Below are positions 32,841-41,409 of a DNA stretch of 64,000 bases, piece by piece. The stretch spans positions 1,550,001 to 1,614,000 of the forward strand of contig JADLSH010000231.1 of NCBI GenBank assembly GCA_016169945.1, written 5' to 3'. Origin of the DNA: Trachythela sp. YZ-2020 (Eukaryota; Cnidaria; Anthozoa; Malacalcyonacea; Clavulariidae). A program made the position numbers and the translations under genes. Positions within the stretch are counted from its first letter, which is position 1. The number at the start of each line of letters is the position of its first letter. The notes below the pieces were generated by a model that saw nothing but the letters and a program-made list of their open reading frames with translations, searched no databases and was not told the origin of the DNA.

Positions 32841-33104
32841 TTAAACACTTGCCAACTCTTGCGTCGCGTCTTGTAACACTTGTTGCGTTGTCACAATTGT
32901 GTTAATATTTTCATTTGTATTAGTAACTTTTTCATATTTCTTAACTCTTGACGTAACAAACGCAATCTGTAAGTTGCCTTCGACACCTTCTTTTTCTTTT
33001 GCCACTTGTAATCCCGTGAGAAATTTTTTACGAACTGTGATTTCCTCGTTGAACAAGTCACCGTTGTGTTGTATTTGTAGCTTGCTAGGCTTACACATAC
33101 CCAT
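32841..33104 (-). CDS. Unassigned small protein, 87 aa
   Basis: The protein is basic-acidic with a central stretch LQIAFVTSRVKKYEKVTNTN. It starts at an ATG in CTAAATG, five bases after the stop of the upstream 113-aa gene on the same strand, so the two probably share a transcript. No family is recognised. Confidence 0.68.
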   Translation of the reverse strand: MGMCKPSKLQIQHNGDLFNEEITVRKKFLTGLQVAKEKEGVEGNLQIAFVTSRVKKYEKVTNTNENINTIVTTQQVLQDATQELASV

Positions 33105-33108
33105 TTAG

Positions 33109-33450
33109 TTAGTCGTCTAAATTTACTAGTTTAGGTTCTTTAATTTTAGGTGCACTACTTTCACTTACCTCTGGAACTTTTGTTTTTGATGGTGATGATG
33201 TCGTGGTACAATAAGTCCAAAAACAACTTAACCCCCAAAGAATACCTATTATTTTTAAAAATAACAGATATGGAATATCTGAAGTTAAAGACGAACATTG
33301 TTCTGGTTTTGGCTTTGCCAGCTTTCTTTTCTTAGTAGCTTCACGAGCATTTCGTGACAGATCACTAAGTTTTTCACAAGCAGCTTTTCTCTCTTGATCG
33401 GTCTCTGTGATATTTTCATCAGTTATTTGGTCTTTGTGGGTGTCACTCAT
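33109..33450 (-). CDS. Single-pass membrane protein candidate, 113 aa
   Basis: A charged N-terminal half ends in a basic stretch (ATKKRKLAKPKPEQ). A hydrophobic segment LLFLKIIGILWGLSCFW (about 62-78) and a Ser/Lys/Pro-rich tail follow. The ATG lies in AAATAAAATATG. The first codons and leader are duplicated at about 33590-33640 (see findings). Function unknown. Confidence 0.7.
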   Translation of the reverse strand: MSDTHKDQITDENITETDQERKAACEKLSDLSRNAREATKKRKLAKPKPEQCSSLTSDIPYLLFLKIIGILWGLSCFWTYCTTTSSPSKTKVPEVSESSAPKIKEPKLVNLDD

Positions 33451-33660
33451 ATTTTATTTAGGATAATAACAAAAAATTTCATAATGCAAACTGTTACAAA
33501 CGACAATACAAATGACAATACAAATGCCACTGTCAATGAGTACACCTTTGGGATATTTAATTCTACTTTGCGCGCTTGCGCGCGGTCTTTGCCGGTGTCA
33601 TCACTCATATTTTATTATCTAGGATAATAACAAAAATTTCATAATATAACCTGTTACCGC
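33451..33660. repeat. Local duplication of a gene boundary
   Basis: The string CACTCATATTTTATT, then AGGATAATAACAAAAA and TTTCATAAT, occurs at 33448-33486 and again at 33600-33645. The second copy holds the real end of the 465-aa gene. The first copy includes a decayed version of that C-terminus and sits in front of the 113-aa gene. No extra gene is proposed here. Confidence 0.65.
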
Positions 33661-35016
33661 TGACACTGCTAATAACGCTGCCATCGAGTAATCATATTCG
33701 GGAAGATCTGTTAAGACTTCTTCGTTTGGACGCGCCATGATTGGCGCACTAGCCGAAGGCGAGCTGACAAGCGGTTTTACAACTGTTGGGCTTACAACTG
33801 TTGGGTTTACAACTGGCGCGCTATGTACAACTGTTGGGGTTGTAACCACCAAGTCCTTGTTAACATTTTCGTTATGACCAAATGTCATGCCCTCGCCAGC
33901 TACCGTTAAAATATTGTTGTAACCTTGTATTTTTTGTTTTAAAATTATCATGTCATTTGGGATAAGAATAAGACCTGGACTAATTGCAAAGTTTAAAATG
34001 ACATTGGTACCTTTTATCGCGTTCCTCATGTTAGAAATGGTCACTGTTTGGTCGTCTTGTATGATGGTGTCCTCAACTAATTTTTTAAAGACCTCTTGTG
34101 TTTGTAAAGACTTGGCACCATTCCCAACGATAGCCCATCTTGTACTTGCCTGTGCACCAAGCACACAGTACACATAAGATTCTAAACTTTGTTGAAATAA
34201 CAGTTGTCCTGTTTGTGTTAACCCAGTCGACTTTGTGGCAACGAACATTTTGTAGTCGTCCAAACTTTTTATGGTTCTGTCACCGCGCTTCTCGTATCTA
34301 ATACCTGATTGACCAAAACCTGACTTAATCTCTGGTCTGGCATTCTTAACACTTCCATGCGGTTGTTTTGCTAACCAAGTACCCAACTGTTCTCTACCAT
34401 AATGAAATTCTGTTGACCACTCGTACACGACAGGAATGTTGATACTTATTATATTTTTTATTCTTTGGTTTAAAAATCTGTTCATAGAACTGGGATTTCT
34501 TATGAACCTTCGCATGTGATAGTACAAGTGGTACCTCGCCAAGTTTCCCACTAATGTGTTGTCTTTAAAATGTTTTGTGCTAATACCACAAACATAAGTT
34601 GCGATGTAAGCTGCCAAACAAGAAGCCAGATATGGGTTTTCAGTGTAGTCGTTAAACTTTTGCATGTTAGAAGTTATTACGAGGTCTGGAAATGTTGGGT
34701 CAAAACCGCGCGCAAGCGCGCTCATGGCGTTGTTATGTACAAAAATGTTCATTGTTTTTGGGTTATCGACATAATCTCCTTTTGTAAATCCTTGCACAAC
34801 ACCTTTCGTGTTCCAAATGCGAGGTTGCCAGTCTAACGCCCAACCAAAAGCAAAGCTCTTTGCTTTTATGTCGTAAGCTCTGCCGTCGTGTACAAACATT
34901 GTTCGTACAAACAGAGTTGTGCCAGCACGGTTTTTTACTGGTTGAAACATGAACTTATCGACATCTGCGTATGGATATTTTTCTTTAAACAATTGTTGAC
35001 TAGTCATTTTATTCAT
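33619..35016 (-). CDS. Unassigned large protein with C-terminal membrane anchor, ~465 aa
   Basis: The protein is mostly soluble, with aromatic-rich segments (FGWALDWQPRIWNTKG, LARYHLYYHMRRFIRNP). A Thr/Val/Pro-rich linker with repeated VVNPTVV-like units follows at about 395-425. The C-terminus has a hydrophobic segment MAALLAVSAVTGYIMKFLLL. Two ATGs lie close together (35016 and 35007); the second follows GAATAAA directly. Its start is head-to-head with the penton candidate. Size and anchor suggest a virion surface or membrane protein, but no family is recognised. Confidence 0.82.
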   Translation of the reverse strand: MNKMTSQQLFKEKYPYADVDKFMFQPVKNRAGTTLFVRTMFVHDGRAYDIKAKSFAFGWALDWQPRIWNTKGVVQGFTKGDYVDNPKTMNIFVHNNAMSALARGFDPTFPDLVITSNMQKFNDYTENPYLASCLAAYIATYVCGISTKHFKDNTLVGNLARYHLYYHMRRFIRNPSSMNRFLNQRIKNIISINIPVVYEWSTEFHYGREQLGTWLAKQPHGSVKNARPEIKSGFGQSGIRYEKRGDRTIKSLDDYKMFVATKSTGLTQTGQLLFQQSLESYVYCVLGAQASTRWAIVGNGAKSLQTQEVFKKLVEDTIIQDDQTVTISNMRNAIKGTNVILNFAISPGLILIPNDMIILKQKIQGYNNILTVAGEGMTFGHNENVNKDLVVTTPTVVHSAPVVNPTVVSPTVVKPLVSSPSASAPIMARPNEEVLTDLPEYDYSMAALLAVSAVTGYIMKFLLLS

Positions 35017-35038
35017 GCTTGCTCACTCGTTAAATAAA

Positions 35039-35677
35039 ATGTCAAAGTTAACAGTATTTGTACCACAGAACAAGACAACTGTGAGTTTAGATATATTTCA
35101 ACATAACAAGAGTAAGATATATCTCAGATCGGCGACAATATTTTGGGAGTTCCATAATGTCATCAGATGTCAAATACAACACGGTACCGATAAGATTGTG
35201 TTTGAGACTGGTTACTGGACATTTACCAATATCCAAAAGAAATTAAAAGACGAAGGTATCGAGCTTGTTGCAAACCACATAAACTCAACATGTTCGATAA
35301 AATCTGAAAAATCTTTGAACCTAGAAAACACCATAGGTCCTATGTTGGTTTTTTTACCAGACACAGCGTTGATCAAAGACGCATGGCACACGAGTCCCAG
35401 TCATGTTGATGTTAACCATGGTTTAAAATACATCAACATCGAATGTAGCATCGTGAACACTTACCAGAACTTCGACACAAACGGTAAGCCATGTCAAATA
35501 ATAGCTTCGTTACCAATCTCGTCATCACAGCTCTTAATAGACACCTTGGAGTTCTACGATAACATCAACTCAAAAACACCTATCGTACAAAGTTTTAACT
35601 CTTTGAGTTTTAAACTTACGACTAACATTGACAAACATGTAAACATGAGTGCCTTGTTAGATCTAGAGATGGTTTAA
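35039..35677 (+). CDS. Candidate penton (minor capsid) protein, 212 aa
   Basis: The sequence is all-beta in character (KLTVFVPQNKTTVSLD, KIYLRSATIFWEF, LKYINIECSIVNTYQNF). It has no membrane segment. Length and context (next to integrase, near the capsid gene) match the single jelly-roll penton of Polintons. The start is the ATG at 35039 in AAATAAAATG; upstream codons in frame overlap the divergent gene and are not used. The assignment is by fold character only. Confidence 0.65.
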   Translation: MSKLTVFVPQNKTTVSLDIFQHNKSKIYLRSATIFWEFHNVIRCQIQHGTDKIVFETGYWTFTNIQKKLKDEGIELVANHINSTCSIKSEKSLNLENTIGPMLVFLPDTALIKDAWHTSPSHVDVNHGLKYINIECSIVNTYQNFDTNGKPCQIIASLPISSSQLLIDTLEFYDNINSKTPIVQSFNSLSFKLTTNIDKHVNMSALLDLEMV

Positions 35678-35736
35678 ATTTAAACTTAAATTTTTTTATT
35701 TTTTTTTAGTAAGCTATTTGGGTTACTAAAATACCA

Positions 35737-35860
35737 TTTTGAAAGCCGTTTGTACGGTGTTCCACCGTACAAGTAGCTTTCAAAACAACACATTGAAAGC
35801 CGTTTGTACTGTGTTTCACCGTACAAGAAACTTTCTTCATCACACCTTTTCCCAAGGTGT
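35737..35860. promoter_or_regulatory. Two long hairpins and one short hairpin before the integrase
   Basis: Hairpin A at 35737-35785 pairs TTTTGAAAGC with GCTTTCAAAA and TTTGTACGGTG with CACCGTACAAG. Hairpin B at 35795-35835 is a diverged copy. Hairpin C at 35842-35860 pairs ACACCTT with AAGGTGT. They fill the spacer between the penton candidate and the integrase on the same strand. The function may be transcript end formation or integrase regulation. Confidence 0.7.
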
Positions 35861-35892
35861 GGCGCGGTGTGACGAGCGTAGCGAGAAATAAA

Positions 35893-36918
35893 ATGACACA
35901 CTTTGAAACAGAACAAGGTCTTCGTGAGTTGTACCACTCACCAGGCACAGGTTACCAGTCTATCGAAAGATTGTACCAAAAAGCAAGAGAAGATGACTTA
36001 GATGTCACTCGTAAACAAGTAAAAGACTGGATCTTAACTCAAAAAACTTACACGACAACGAAACAAAAAACCGGTAAGCATGTCTATCGTAAAACCATCG
36101 TTAGCGATCTCGGGGAACAACTACAATTAGACTTAGTTGATATGACAGAGGGTCGTAAGCCAAGTAACGATGGCTACCGTTGGATTTTAACATCGATAGA
36201 AATATTATCAAGATATGCTTTCACAGAGCCAAGCAAGACAAAAGGTGGTGTCGATGTCTCTCACGCTATGGAAAAAATACTAGGTGAATTTAAAGTTAGG
36301 TTCGGTAAGTACCCAGATGTCGTCCAATACGACGACGGTAACGAATTCAAAAACAAAAATGTCAACGCGTTACTTGACAAACTTGGTATAAAACATTTTA
36401 CAACACTTGTTAAAAGAGGTGGCAAGGCCTTTTTTAACAGAAAGGCAGCCCTCGTTGAGAGACTAAACAGAACTCTTAAAACAACGATGTGGAAATATTT
36501 CACAGAGCACAAGACAAACAAGTGGTTACATATTTTAGATGATGTAACATATAATTACAACCATAGTGTTCACAGAAGCATCAAGATGAAACCAACAGAT
36601 GTCAACGAGAAAAACAAAGATGATGTTTGGGTTACTTTGTACGGGACTGGCAACAAAATAAAAAAGCCACGATATAAAGTTGGTGACACCGTTAGGGTTG
36701 AAAAATATCACACTGGTACCAGATTTGTAAAAGGTTACACTGTTAATTTTACAGAAGAAACATTTAAGATCATAGAGGTTAATCATGGTGACCCTGTTAT
36801 GTACGAAATACAAGACATCGAAACTGGCGAGAAAATACACGGTAAATTTTACGAGAGAGAACTTAGCGAAGTGAGAGCGTACGAGCGTAGCGAGAGCGAA
36901 CGAAGCAAGCTAGGTTAA
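35893..36918 (+). CDS. int: Retroviral-type DDE integrase
   Basis: This 341-residue integrase would insert the element and create the 6-bp target duplication. An N-terminal helical region precedes the rve core. The catalytic acids are in QLDLVDM (~78), QYDDGNEFKN (~145) and AALVERLNRTLK (~187), followed by a chromo/SH3-like C-terminal segment (PRYKVGDTVRVEK, FTEETFKIIEVN). All three catalytic residues are present. The start at 35893 in AAATAAAATG is preferred over upstream in-frame codons lying in the hairpin region. The C-terminal codons run into a GC-rich repeat (SEVRAYERSESERSK). Confidence 0.94.
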   Translation: MTHFETEQGLRELYHSPGTGYQSIERLYQKAREDDLDVTRKQVKDWILTQKTYTTTKQKTGKHVYRKTIVSDLGEQLQLDLVDMTEGRKPSNDGYRWILTSIEILSRYAFTEPSKTKGGVDVSHAMEKILGEFKVRFGKYPDVVQYDDGNEFKNKNVNALLDKLGIKHFTTLVKRGGKAFFNRKAALVERLNRTLKTTMWKYFTEHKTNKWLHILDDVTYNYNHSVHRSIKMKPTDVNEKNKDDVWVTLYGTGNKIKKPRYKVGDTVRVEKYHTGTRFVKGYTVNFTEETFKIIEVNHGDPVMYEIQDIETGEKIHGKFYERELSEVRAYERSESERSKLG

Positions 36919-36926
36919 ATAAACAA

Positions 36927-38951
36927 ATGTCGACAACAGAAGATATTCCAATGTCAAAAAGGCCAAAAATGACTAGCCATGATACTGGCATAGGTGATGA
37001 TGAAGACCTTTCTGATGGTGATGATGGTGTAGAAGATAGCGCTTTTACCGAAGAACAAGATAATGACAACGATAATGAACCAGATCCAAATACCGCACCT
37101 TCTAACAACGATGAAGAAGAACCAACCGTTGGAGCTACCCCAACGAACAACCCACTTGATGGTTCAAATGGTACTGCAAAAGGCAGCACACTTGATCCAC
37201 CGAGCGCAAACGCTGACGAAAGCATTCACATTGTGACTGGAAACCCTGATGTTGTAAGGATCGAAGCAGTCAGAGATGTATTTTTAAGATACCTCAAGAT
37301 AGACTTAGACGAAAACGATGGTCCACACACACAGTTATTTCTCAACAAATTATCTGTTAGAAGAAATGCTGCGGGTCGTGTAATAGGAATAAATTATGGT
37401 GTAAATCCAGAGCAGGCGGGGGTTGGAATTTATAAAATTGATGGTATGGGTGAAATTAAAGCGACGACTAGTACCAGTCTAAAAACGCTAAGAGCTTTAA
37501 AAGATTATAACGAAGAGTTAAAAAATGTTGATGCAGAATATCATAAAACCCTACGTTCTAAGGTACATGAACAAACTGGTATTTTTGATAAAGAGTTAGA
37601 TGAAAGCGTGCGCACAAACGCTGCTGAAACATTAAATAGTAACATCGAAGATAAGATCGATGAAATTCGACAACAGGTAGATGAAATTCGACAAAATGTC
37701 CAGGAAGAACAACAACGACAGTTCAATAACATTTTAAATTGGTTTCAAGAAGTTCGACAACAACAAGCCAACTTAGTTCAAGAAAATGTCAACAATGATC
37801 AAGAAATTCGACAAGGTTTTAAGTATCAACAAGACCAGATCATTCTTCTTCAAAACCAAATTAACGAACAACAACAACTAACGAAACAAAAACAAGAACA
37901 GATTGATGTTCTTAAACAACAACAACAAGGTAATGATCTTAAAAATGAACAGGTCATAAATCTTCAAAGTCAAATTAACGATCAACAAAAACTAACGCAA
38001 GAAAAACAAGAACAACTCGATGTTCTTAAACACGACACGCAAGTGGCGTTACAAAATCTAGCGCAACAAAAACAAGAACAGATTGATGCTCTTAAACAAC
38101 AAGTAAATGACTTTCAACAAGAACATGGACTACAAGGACAAAACATTAAACTTCAACAACAACAACTAGACGATCTTAAAAAGGTTGTTGACTATCTTAA
38201 ACAACAAGGTTACAAAGAGCCACAAGCAGGCAAGCAAGCAGAGCAAGCAGAGCAAGCGGCGCCGACGGTGTCACAAAAACAAGACACAATAGTAGAAGAG
38301 TCACGATCAAAAGAAATATTAAAGTGGTATGAAGAAACAGCGCGAACACTTTTAGAACGCGGTATTCACACTCAAAATATCTCTCCCGAAGAAAAAATTG
38401 CAAGTTTAGAGATAGACAAGAATCATTGGCGTGAAGAGTCTGAGAAGACCCAAGACCCTAAGTTTAAAATTATTTACAAACAAGCGTCAGTTATTGCAGA
38501 AGTAGAACAAGATTTCATCAGGGTGGAAAATAACATGAGACCTGAGAGCGAAGTAGCATCTCAAATTGTAGAAGATGAGATAGAAAACAACCCAATTAAA
38601 AAGTTTGAAAAGTTTAAAGTGTGGGCAAAAAAGAACCTAGGTATCGCGTCAGCCATAAGTATAAGTATCGCTGGTGTGATAACAACAATTGTCACGGCTA
38701 GTAGAGATGCTATCGTTGCTGGTGCTCGTGGTGTGTCAAAGTTTTCAAAAGGTGTCGCTAAAATATTTAAAGAGTTAGGTCCTGTGTTTGGTGCCGTCGG
38801 TAGCATTCTATCGACAGTTCTAAGTATGGGTGGGAAAGGCTTATCGTGGTTGGCCGACAACATGTGGTTGTTAGCGATAGCGTTAGGATATGTTGTATAC
38901 GATCAAATTCAAGCTAAAAGGTCTTATAAGAATTCGTCTACGACTAAATAA
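36927..38951 (+). CDS. Long coiled-coil protein with hydrophobic C-terminus, 674 aa
   Basis: An acidic N-terminus (about 1-105) is followed by a small folded part. A long Gln-rich coiled coil at about 200-430 contains three units of the type QKQEQIDVLKQQ. A charged region comes next, then a Gly/Ala-rich hydrophobic C-terminus (IASAISISIAGVITTIVTAS, MGGKGLSWLADNMWLLAIAL). The gene starts eight bases after the integrase stop in AAATAAACAAATG and is probably co-transcribed. A structural or membrane-remodelling virion role is possible. No family is recognised. Confidence 0.85.
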   Translation: MSTTEDIPMSKRPKMTSHDTGIGDDEDLSDGDDGVEDSAFTEEQDNDNDNEPDPNTAPSNNDEEEPTVGATPTNNPLDGSNGTAKGSTLDPPSANADESIHIVTGNPDVVRIEAVRDVFLRYLKIDLDENDGPHTQLFLNKLSVRRNAAGRVIGINYGVNPEQAGVGIYKIDGMGEIKATTSTSLKTLRALKDYNEELKNVDAEYHKTLRSKVHEQTGIFDKELDESVRTNAAETLNSNIEDKIDEIRQQVDEIRQNVQEEQQRQFNNILNWFQEVRQQQANLVQENVNNDQEIRQGFKYQQDQIILLQNQINEQQQLTKQKQEQIDVLKQQQQGNDLKNEQVINLQSQINDQQKLTQEKQEQLDVLKHDTQVALQNLAQQKQEQIDALKQQVNDFQQEHGLQGQNIKLQQQQLDDLKKVVDYLKQQGYKEPQAGKQAEQAEQAAPTVSQKQDTIVEESRSKEILKWYEETARTLLERGIHTQNISPEEKIASLEIDKNHWREESEKTQDPKFKIIYKQASVIAEVEQDFIRVENNMRPESEVASQIVEDEIENNPIKKFEKFKVWAKKNLGIASAISISIAGVITTIVTASRDAIVAGARGVSKFSKGVAKIFKELGPVFGAVGSILSTVLSMGGKGLSWLADNMWLLAIALGYVVYDQIQAKRSYKNSSTTK

Positions 38952-38964
38952 CTTAAATAAAAGA

Positions 38965-39366
38965 ATGAGTGGAAGTACATTAAAACTTGAAAGTCCTAAA
39001 GTATTTAACATCACAAACTGTTTAACATGGGGTGTTGAGAAGTCAAAGTTTAAGTCAGGCGGTTATAGAATTCCAATTTGCATAGACGATGATGAGATAC
39101 TCAAACAGATCTCAAGTCTAAAAACCGAACACGAAACAAAACCTGTTCTGTTTGGTAAACATGGTAACACCTTATACTTGTCGGTAGGTGGTCTAACAGA
39201 AAAACAACACAAAGAGTTACTCGATAAGAGTAGGTTGTATGTTGATGTGGTTTTTGAGTGTGAATCTGTGTACACAACAAAAACCAATGTGAAGTATTTA
39301 AACTTCAAGGTAAAAAAATTAAGCAAAGCTGGTGAGTTTGTGTCAACAAACATCGCTGAGGATTAA
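38965..39366 (+). CDS. Unassigned beta-rich protein, 133 aa
   Basis: The ATG at 38965 (MSGSTLKLESP) in AAATAAAAGAATG is chosen; upstream codons overlap the previous gene. The sequence is beta-rich with charged strands (YRIPICIDDDEIL, RLYVDVVFECES, VKYLNFKVKKL). It could be an OB-fold single-strand-binding protein, given its size and replication-gene context, but this is speculation. It is followed by a short AAGTCAC tandem repeat (39368-39410). Confidence 0.75.
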   Translation: MSGSTLKLESPKVFNITNCLTWGVEKSKFKSGGYRIPICIDDDEILKQISSLKTEHETKPVLFGKHGNTLYLSVGGLTEKQHKELLDKSRLYVDVVFECESVYTTKTNVKYLNFKVKKLSKAGEFVSTNIAED

Positions 39367-39414
39367 AGTGACGAAGTCACTAAGTCACTAAGTCACGAAG
39401 TCACGAAGTCTGTG

Positions 39415-39441
39415 AATTTGTAGCCCAAAGGGTTACAAATT
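39415..39441. terminator. TTTGTAACC-type hairpin
   Basis: AATTTGTAGCCC and GGGTTACAAATT pair across three bases. The same core recurs at 40247-40273 and 40832-40857. Confidence 0.65.
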
Positions 39442-39485
39442 TTAAATTGTTAAAGTTTGGTATGTGTTGTAAAAAAAATGTAGAA

Positions 39486-40202
39486 ATGGAAGTGACAAGA
39501 GTGTTTAATATGGAAGGTGAAAATTTAAGTGTAAATCTTGAGATATTTGTGAAAGATAACGAGATTTTGTTTTTAGGGTCAAAAGTAGCCAAGAGTTTTG
39601 GTTATAAAGATTCAGACGATGCTATTAGAAGACATGTTGACGATGAAGATAAAATTTTATGGCGTGATAATCAATTACCCGGTGAAACGCCGGTGAATCG
39701 GGTGGGTAACCCAAATAGAGTTATGATCAACGAGTCAGGGGTTTACTCACTTGCTCTTAGGTCAAAACTACCAGCCGCCAAACAGTTCAAAAGATGGGTA
39801 ACATCTGAAGTGTTACCAAGTATCAGAAAAACTGGTTCATATACTGACGACACATTCATTGAAAAGTTAAACAAAATGTTACCTAACTCAGATCTTCACG
39901 ACATCCAAAATGACAACCCATGTACATGTGGAACACCAGATTGTATATGTTTGTGTAAGAACGAAAGAACAAAGACACGAAAGTTATTAGTTGAAAAAGG
40001 TAACATATTAAAAAATCCCATATGTGTTAAAAATGGAAAACTTGGTGGTAAAAAAGCTAGTGAAAATTATAATGCGATGAAAGAAAATTATAATGCGATG
40101 AAAGAAAATTATAATGCGATGAAAGAAAATTATAATGCGATGAAAGAAGAGTTAGAATGTCTAAGAGTAGAATTAGCAGAGTTAAGAATTAAGAAATCTT
40201 GA
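39486..40202 (+). CDS. BRO-N domain protein 2, 238 aa
   Basis: A complete BRO-N domain is visible: EILFLGSKVAKSFGYKDSDD, AIRRHVDDEDK, INESGVYSLALRSKLP, then AKQFKRWVTSEVLPSIRKTG. A Cys cluster (NPCTCGTPDCICLCKNER, near residue 144) follows, as in the BRO protein at 29920. The tail has four perfect tandem NYNAMKE heptads encoded by a 21-bp repeat. ATGs exist at 39462 and 39486; the latter sits just before the domain. It is a DNA-binding accessory protein by family knowledge. Confidence 0.88.
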   Translation: MEVTRVFNMEGENLSVNLEIFVKDNEILFLGSKVAKSFGYKDSDDAIRRHVDDEDKILWRDNQLPGETPVNRVGNPNRVMINESGVYSLALRSKLPAAKQFKRWVTSEVLPSIRKTGSYTDDTFIEKLNKMLPNSDLHDIQNDNPCTCGTPDCICLCKNERTKTRKLLVEKGNILKNPICVKNGKLGGKKASENYNAMKENYNAMKENYNAMKENYNAMKEELECLRVELAELRIKKS

Positions 40203-40246
40203 CGAAATTATACATATGTATCATGGTACTTAAAATCTTAAGTCAA

Positions 40247-40273
40247 AATTTGTAACTTTAAAGGTTACAAATT
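40247..40273. terminator. TTTGTAACC-type hairpin
   Basis: AATTTGTAACTTT and AAAGGTTACAAATT pair with almost no loop. It lies just before the ATG of the Cys-rich gene, so it could end the BRO-2 transcript or fold in the next leader. Confidence 0.6.
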
Positions 40274-40278
40274 AATAA

Positions 40279-40818
40279 ATGGAAACCAATCAACTATGTC
40301 AAGACTGTCAAGTTAGCCTTGACAAAGTCATTAAAACCATCATAGACTTACCTGTTACTACTAACTGTGAACAAAGTGACGAGACAAGTGACAACGAGAC
40401 AACGAGTGACCGCGCCTGGCGGCGTAGCGAGCGTAGCGACGCGCGTCAGCGAGAGCAAGAGAGCGAGAGTGACAACGAGAGTGTATGTTCATGTGACAGT
40501 GAGACTGAATGTTGTTCAATATGTGAGAGCGATGTAAGTGAAAAGTGCCCAACATGTAGCGACGAAGATGACCAAGAAGTTGTTATATGTCCAAAGTGTC
40601 ATAAAAACATTAACGAAGGCGAAGACTACGATGCATCTGTTGACCCATACGACACTTATATTTGTATGACATGTGAAAATTGTTTTACATGTTGTGATTG
40701 TTATGCGACTGGTGCGCGCGGTATCGGTTATAGTTATAACACATATTCGTGCGACGCGACGAGTGAAAGCTTTGATCAATGTATTTTTTACGATGATTCT
40801 GATGATGATGTAGAGTGA
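40279..40818 (+). CDS. Acidic Cys-rich protein, 179 aa
   Basis: The protein has many CxxC pairs (CQDC, CCSIC, CPTC, CPKC, CMTCENCFTCCDC), probably binding zinc as ribbons or a RING-like module. Ser/Asp/Glu-rich spacers separate them. A GC-rich insert encodes a basic run (AWRRSERSDARQRE) that interrupts the acidic segment. The ATG lies in TTAATAAATG. It could be a regulatory or ubiquitin-related protein, but no defined domain is recognised. Confidence 0.75.
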   Translation: METNQLCQDCQVSLDKVIKTIIDLPVTTNCEQSDETSDNETTSDRAWRRSERSDARQREQESESDNESVCSCDSETECCSICESDVSEKCPTCSDEDDQEVVICPKCHKNINEGEDYDASVDPYDTYICMTCENCFTCCDCYATGARGIGYSYNTYSCDATSESFDQCIFYDDSDDDVE

Positions 40819-40831
40819 GCGCGCGTTAAAA

Positions 40832-40857
40832 TATTTGTAACCCAACAAGGTTACAAA
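40832..40857. terminator. Hairpin between convergent genes
   Basis: ATTTGTAACC and GGTTACAAAT pair across a six-base loop, between the Cys-rich gene (ends 40818) and the minus-strand 179-aa gene (ends 40870). Confidence 0.7.
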
Positions 40858-40869
40858 TTTTTAAGTGTC

Positions 40870-41409
40870 TTAGACATCATCACAAGGTTGTTTAACTTTG
40901 TTGACTTCGTTGACTTCGTTGACTTCGTTGACTTCGTTGACTTCGTTGACTTCGTTGTCGTCATGTTGTATGTCTTCGTCGTCATGCTGTATGTTTTCGC
41001 TAGGCGCGGTTACTAAGACAACATGGTTGTAACACAAAGTACCTATCGAAATAGACGCAAATAAGTACTTGCTGTAATATTCGTCTGGCGTGTAACTAGG
41101 CATTATGTCTTTGATGACAAACATGATGTTCTCGTCACCTAGTATCTTTTCTAAAAACTTTGACTTGTTAATAATTTTAAAGTAACTGTCACAAAAATTA
41201 TCGACGATACTCACAGACAACAACACAAAATTCACAGCCATCTTATGTTTACTTTTGTCGTCTCTGTTTTTTAGATATTCGTCTTTTATCTTTTGTAACA
41301 CCTTAAGTGTTGCTCTTTTTTTGTTTTTTAAAAAGACCTTAGTTTGGTTAATGTAACCTTTTTCAGAAAGATCTATTAGTTCTTCGCGTAAAACATCTAT
41401 GTCATCCAT
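40870..41409 (-). CDS. Unassigned helical protein with EVN repeat tail, 179 aa
   Basis: A helical N-terminal part (LREELIDLSEKGYINQTKVF, KKRATLKVLQKIKDEYL) is followed by a hydrophobic middle (AVNFVLLSVSIVDNF). The acidic tail holds repeated EVN triplets encoded by a 9-bp tandem repeat (about 40899-40956). The start codon overlaps the stop of the packaging ATPase (ATGGATGA), so the two are translationally or transcriptionally linked. No family is recognised. Confidence 0.75.
   Translation of the reverse strand: MDDIDVLREELIDLSEKGYINQTKVFLKNKKRATLKVLQKIKDEYLKNRDDKSKHKMAVNFVLLSVSIVDNFCDSYFKIINKSKFLEKILGDENIMFVIKDIMPSYTPDEYYSKYLFASISIGTLCYNHVVLVTAPSENIQHDDEDIQHDDNEVNEVNEVNEVNEVNEVNKVKQPCDDV

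Noticed and set aside
33394..33627. Plus-strand frame over the duplicated gene junction
   Set aside because: It overlaps coding DNA of the minus-strand 113-aa gene and a repeat, starts without supporting context and has no recognisable content.
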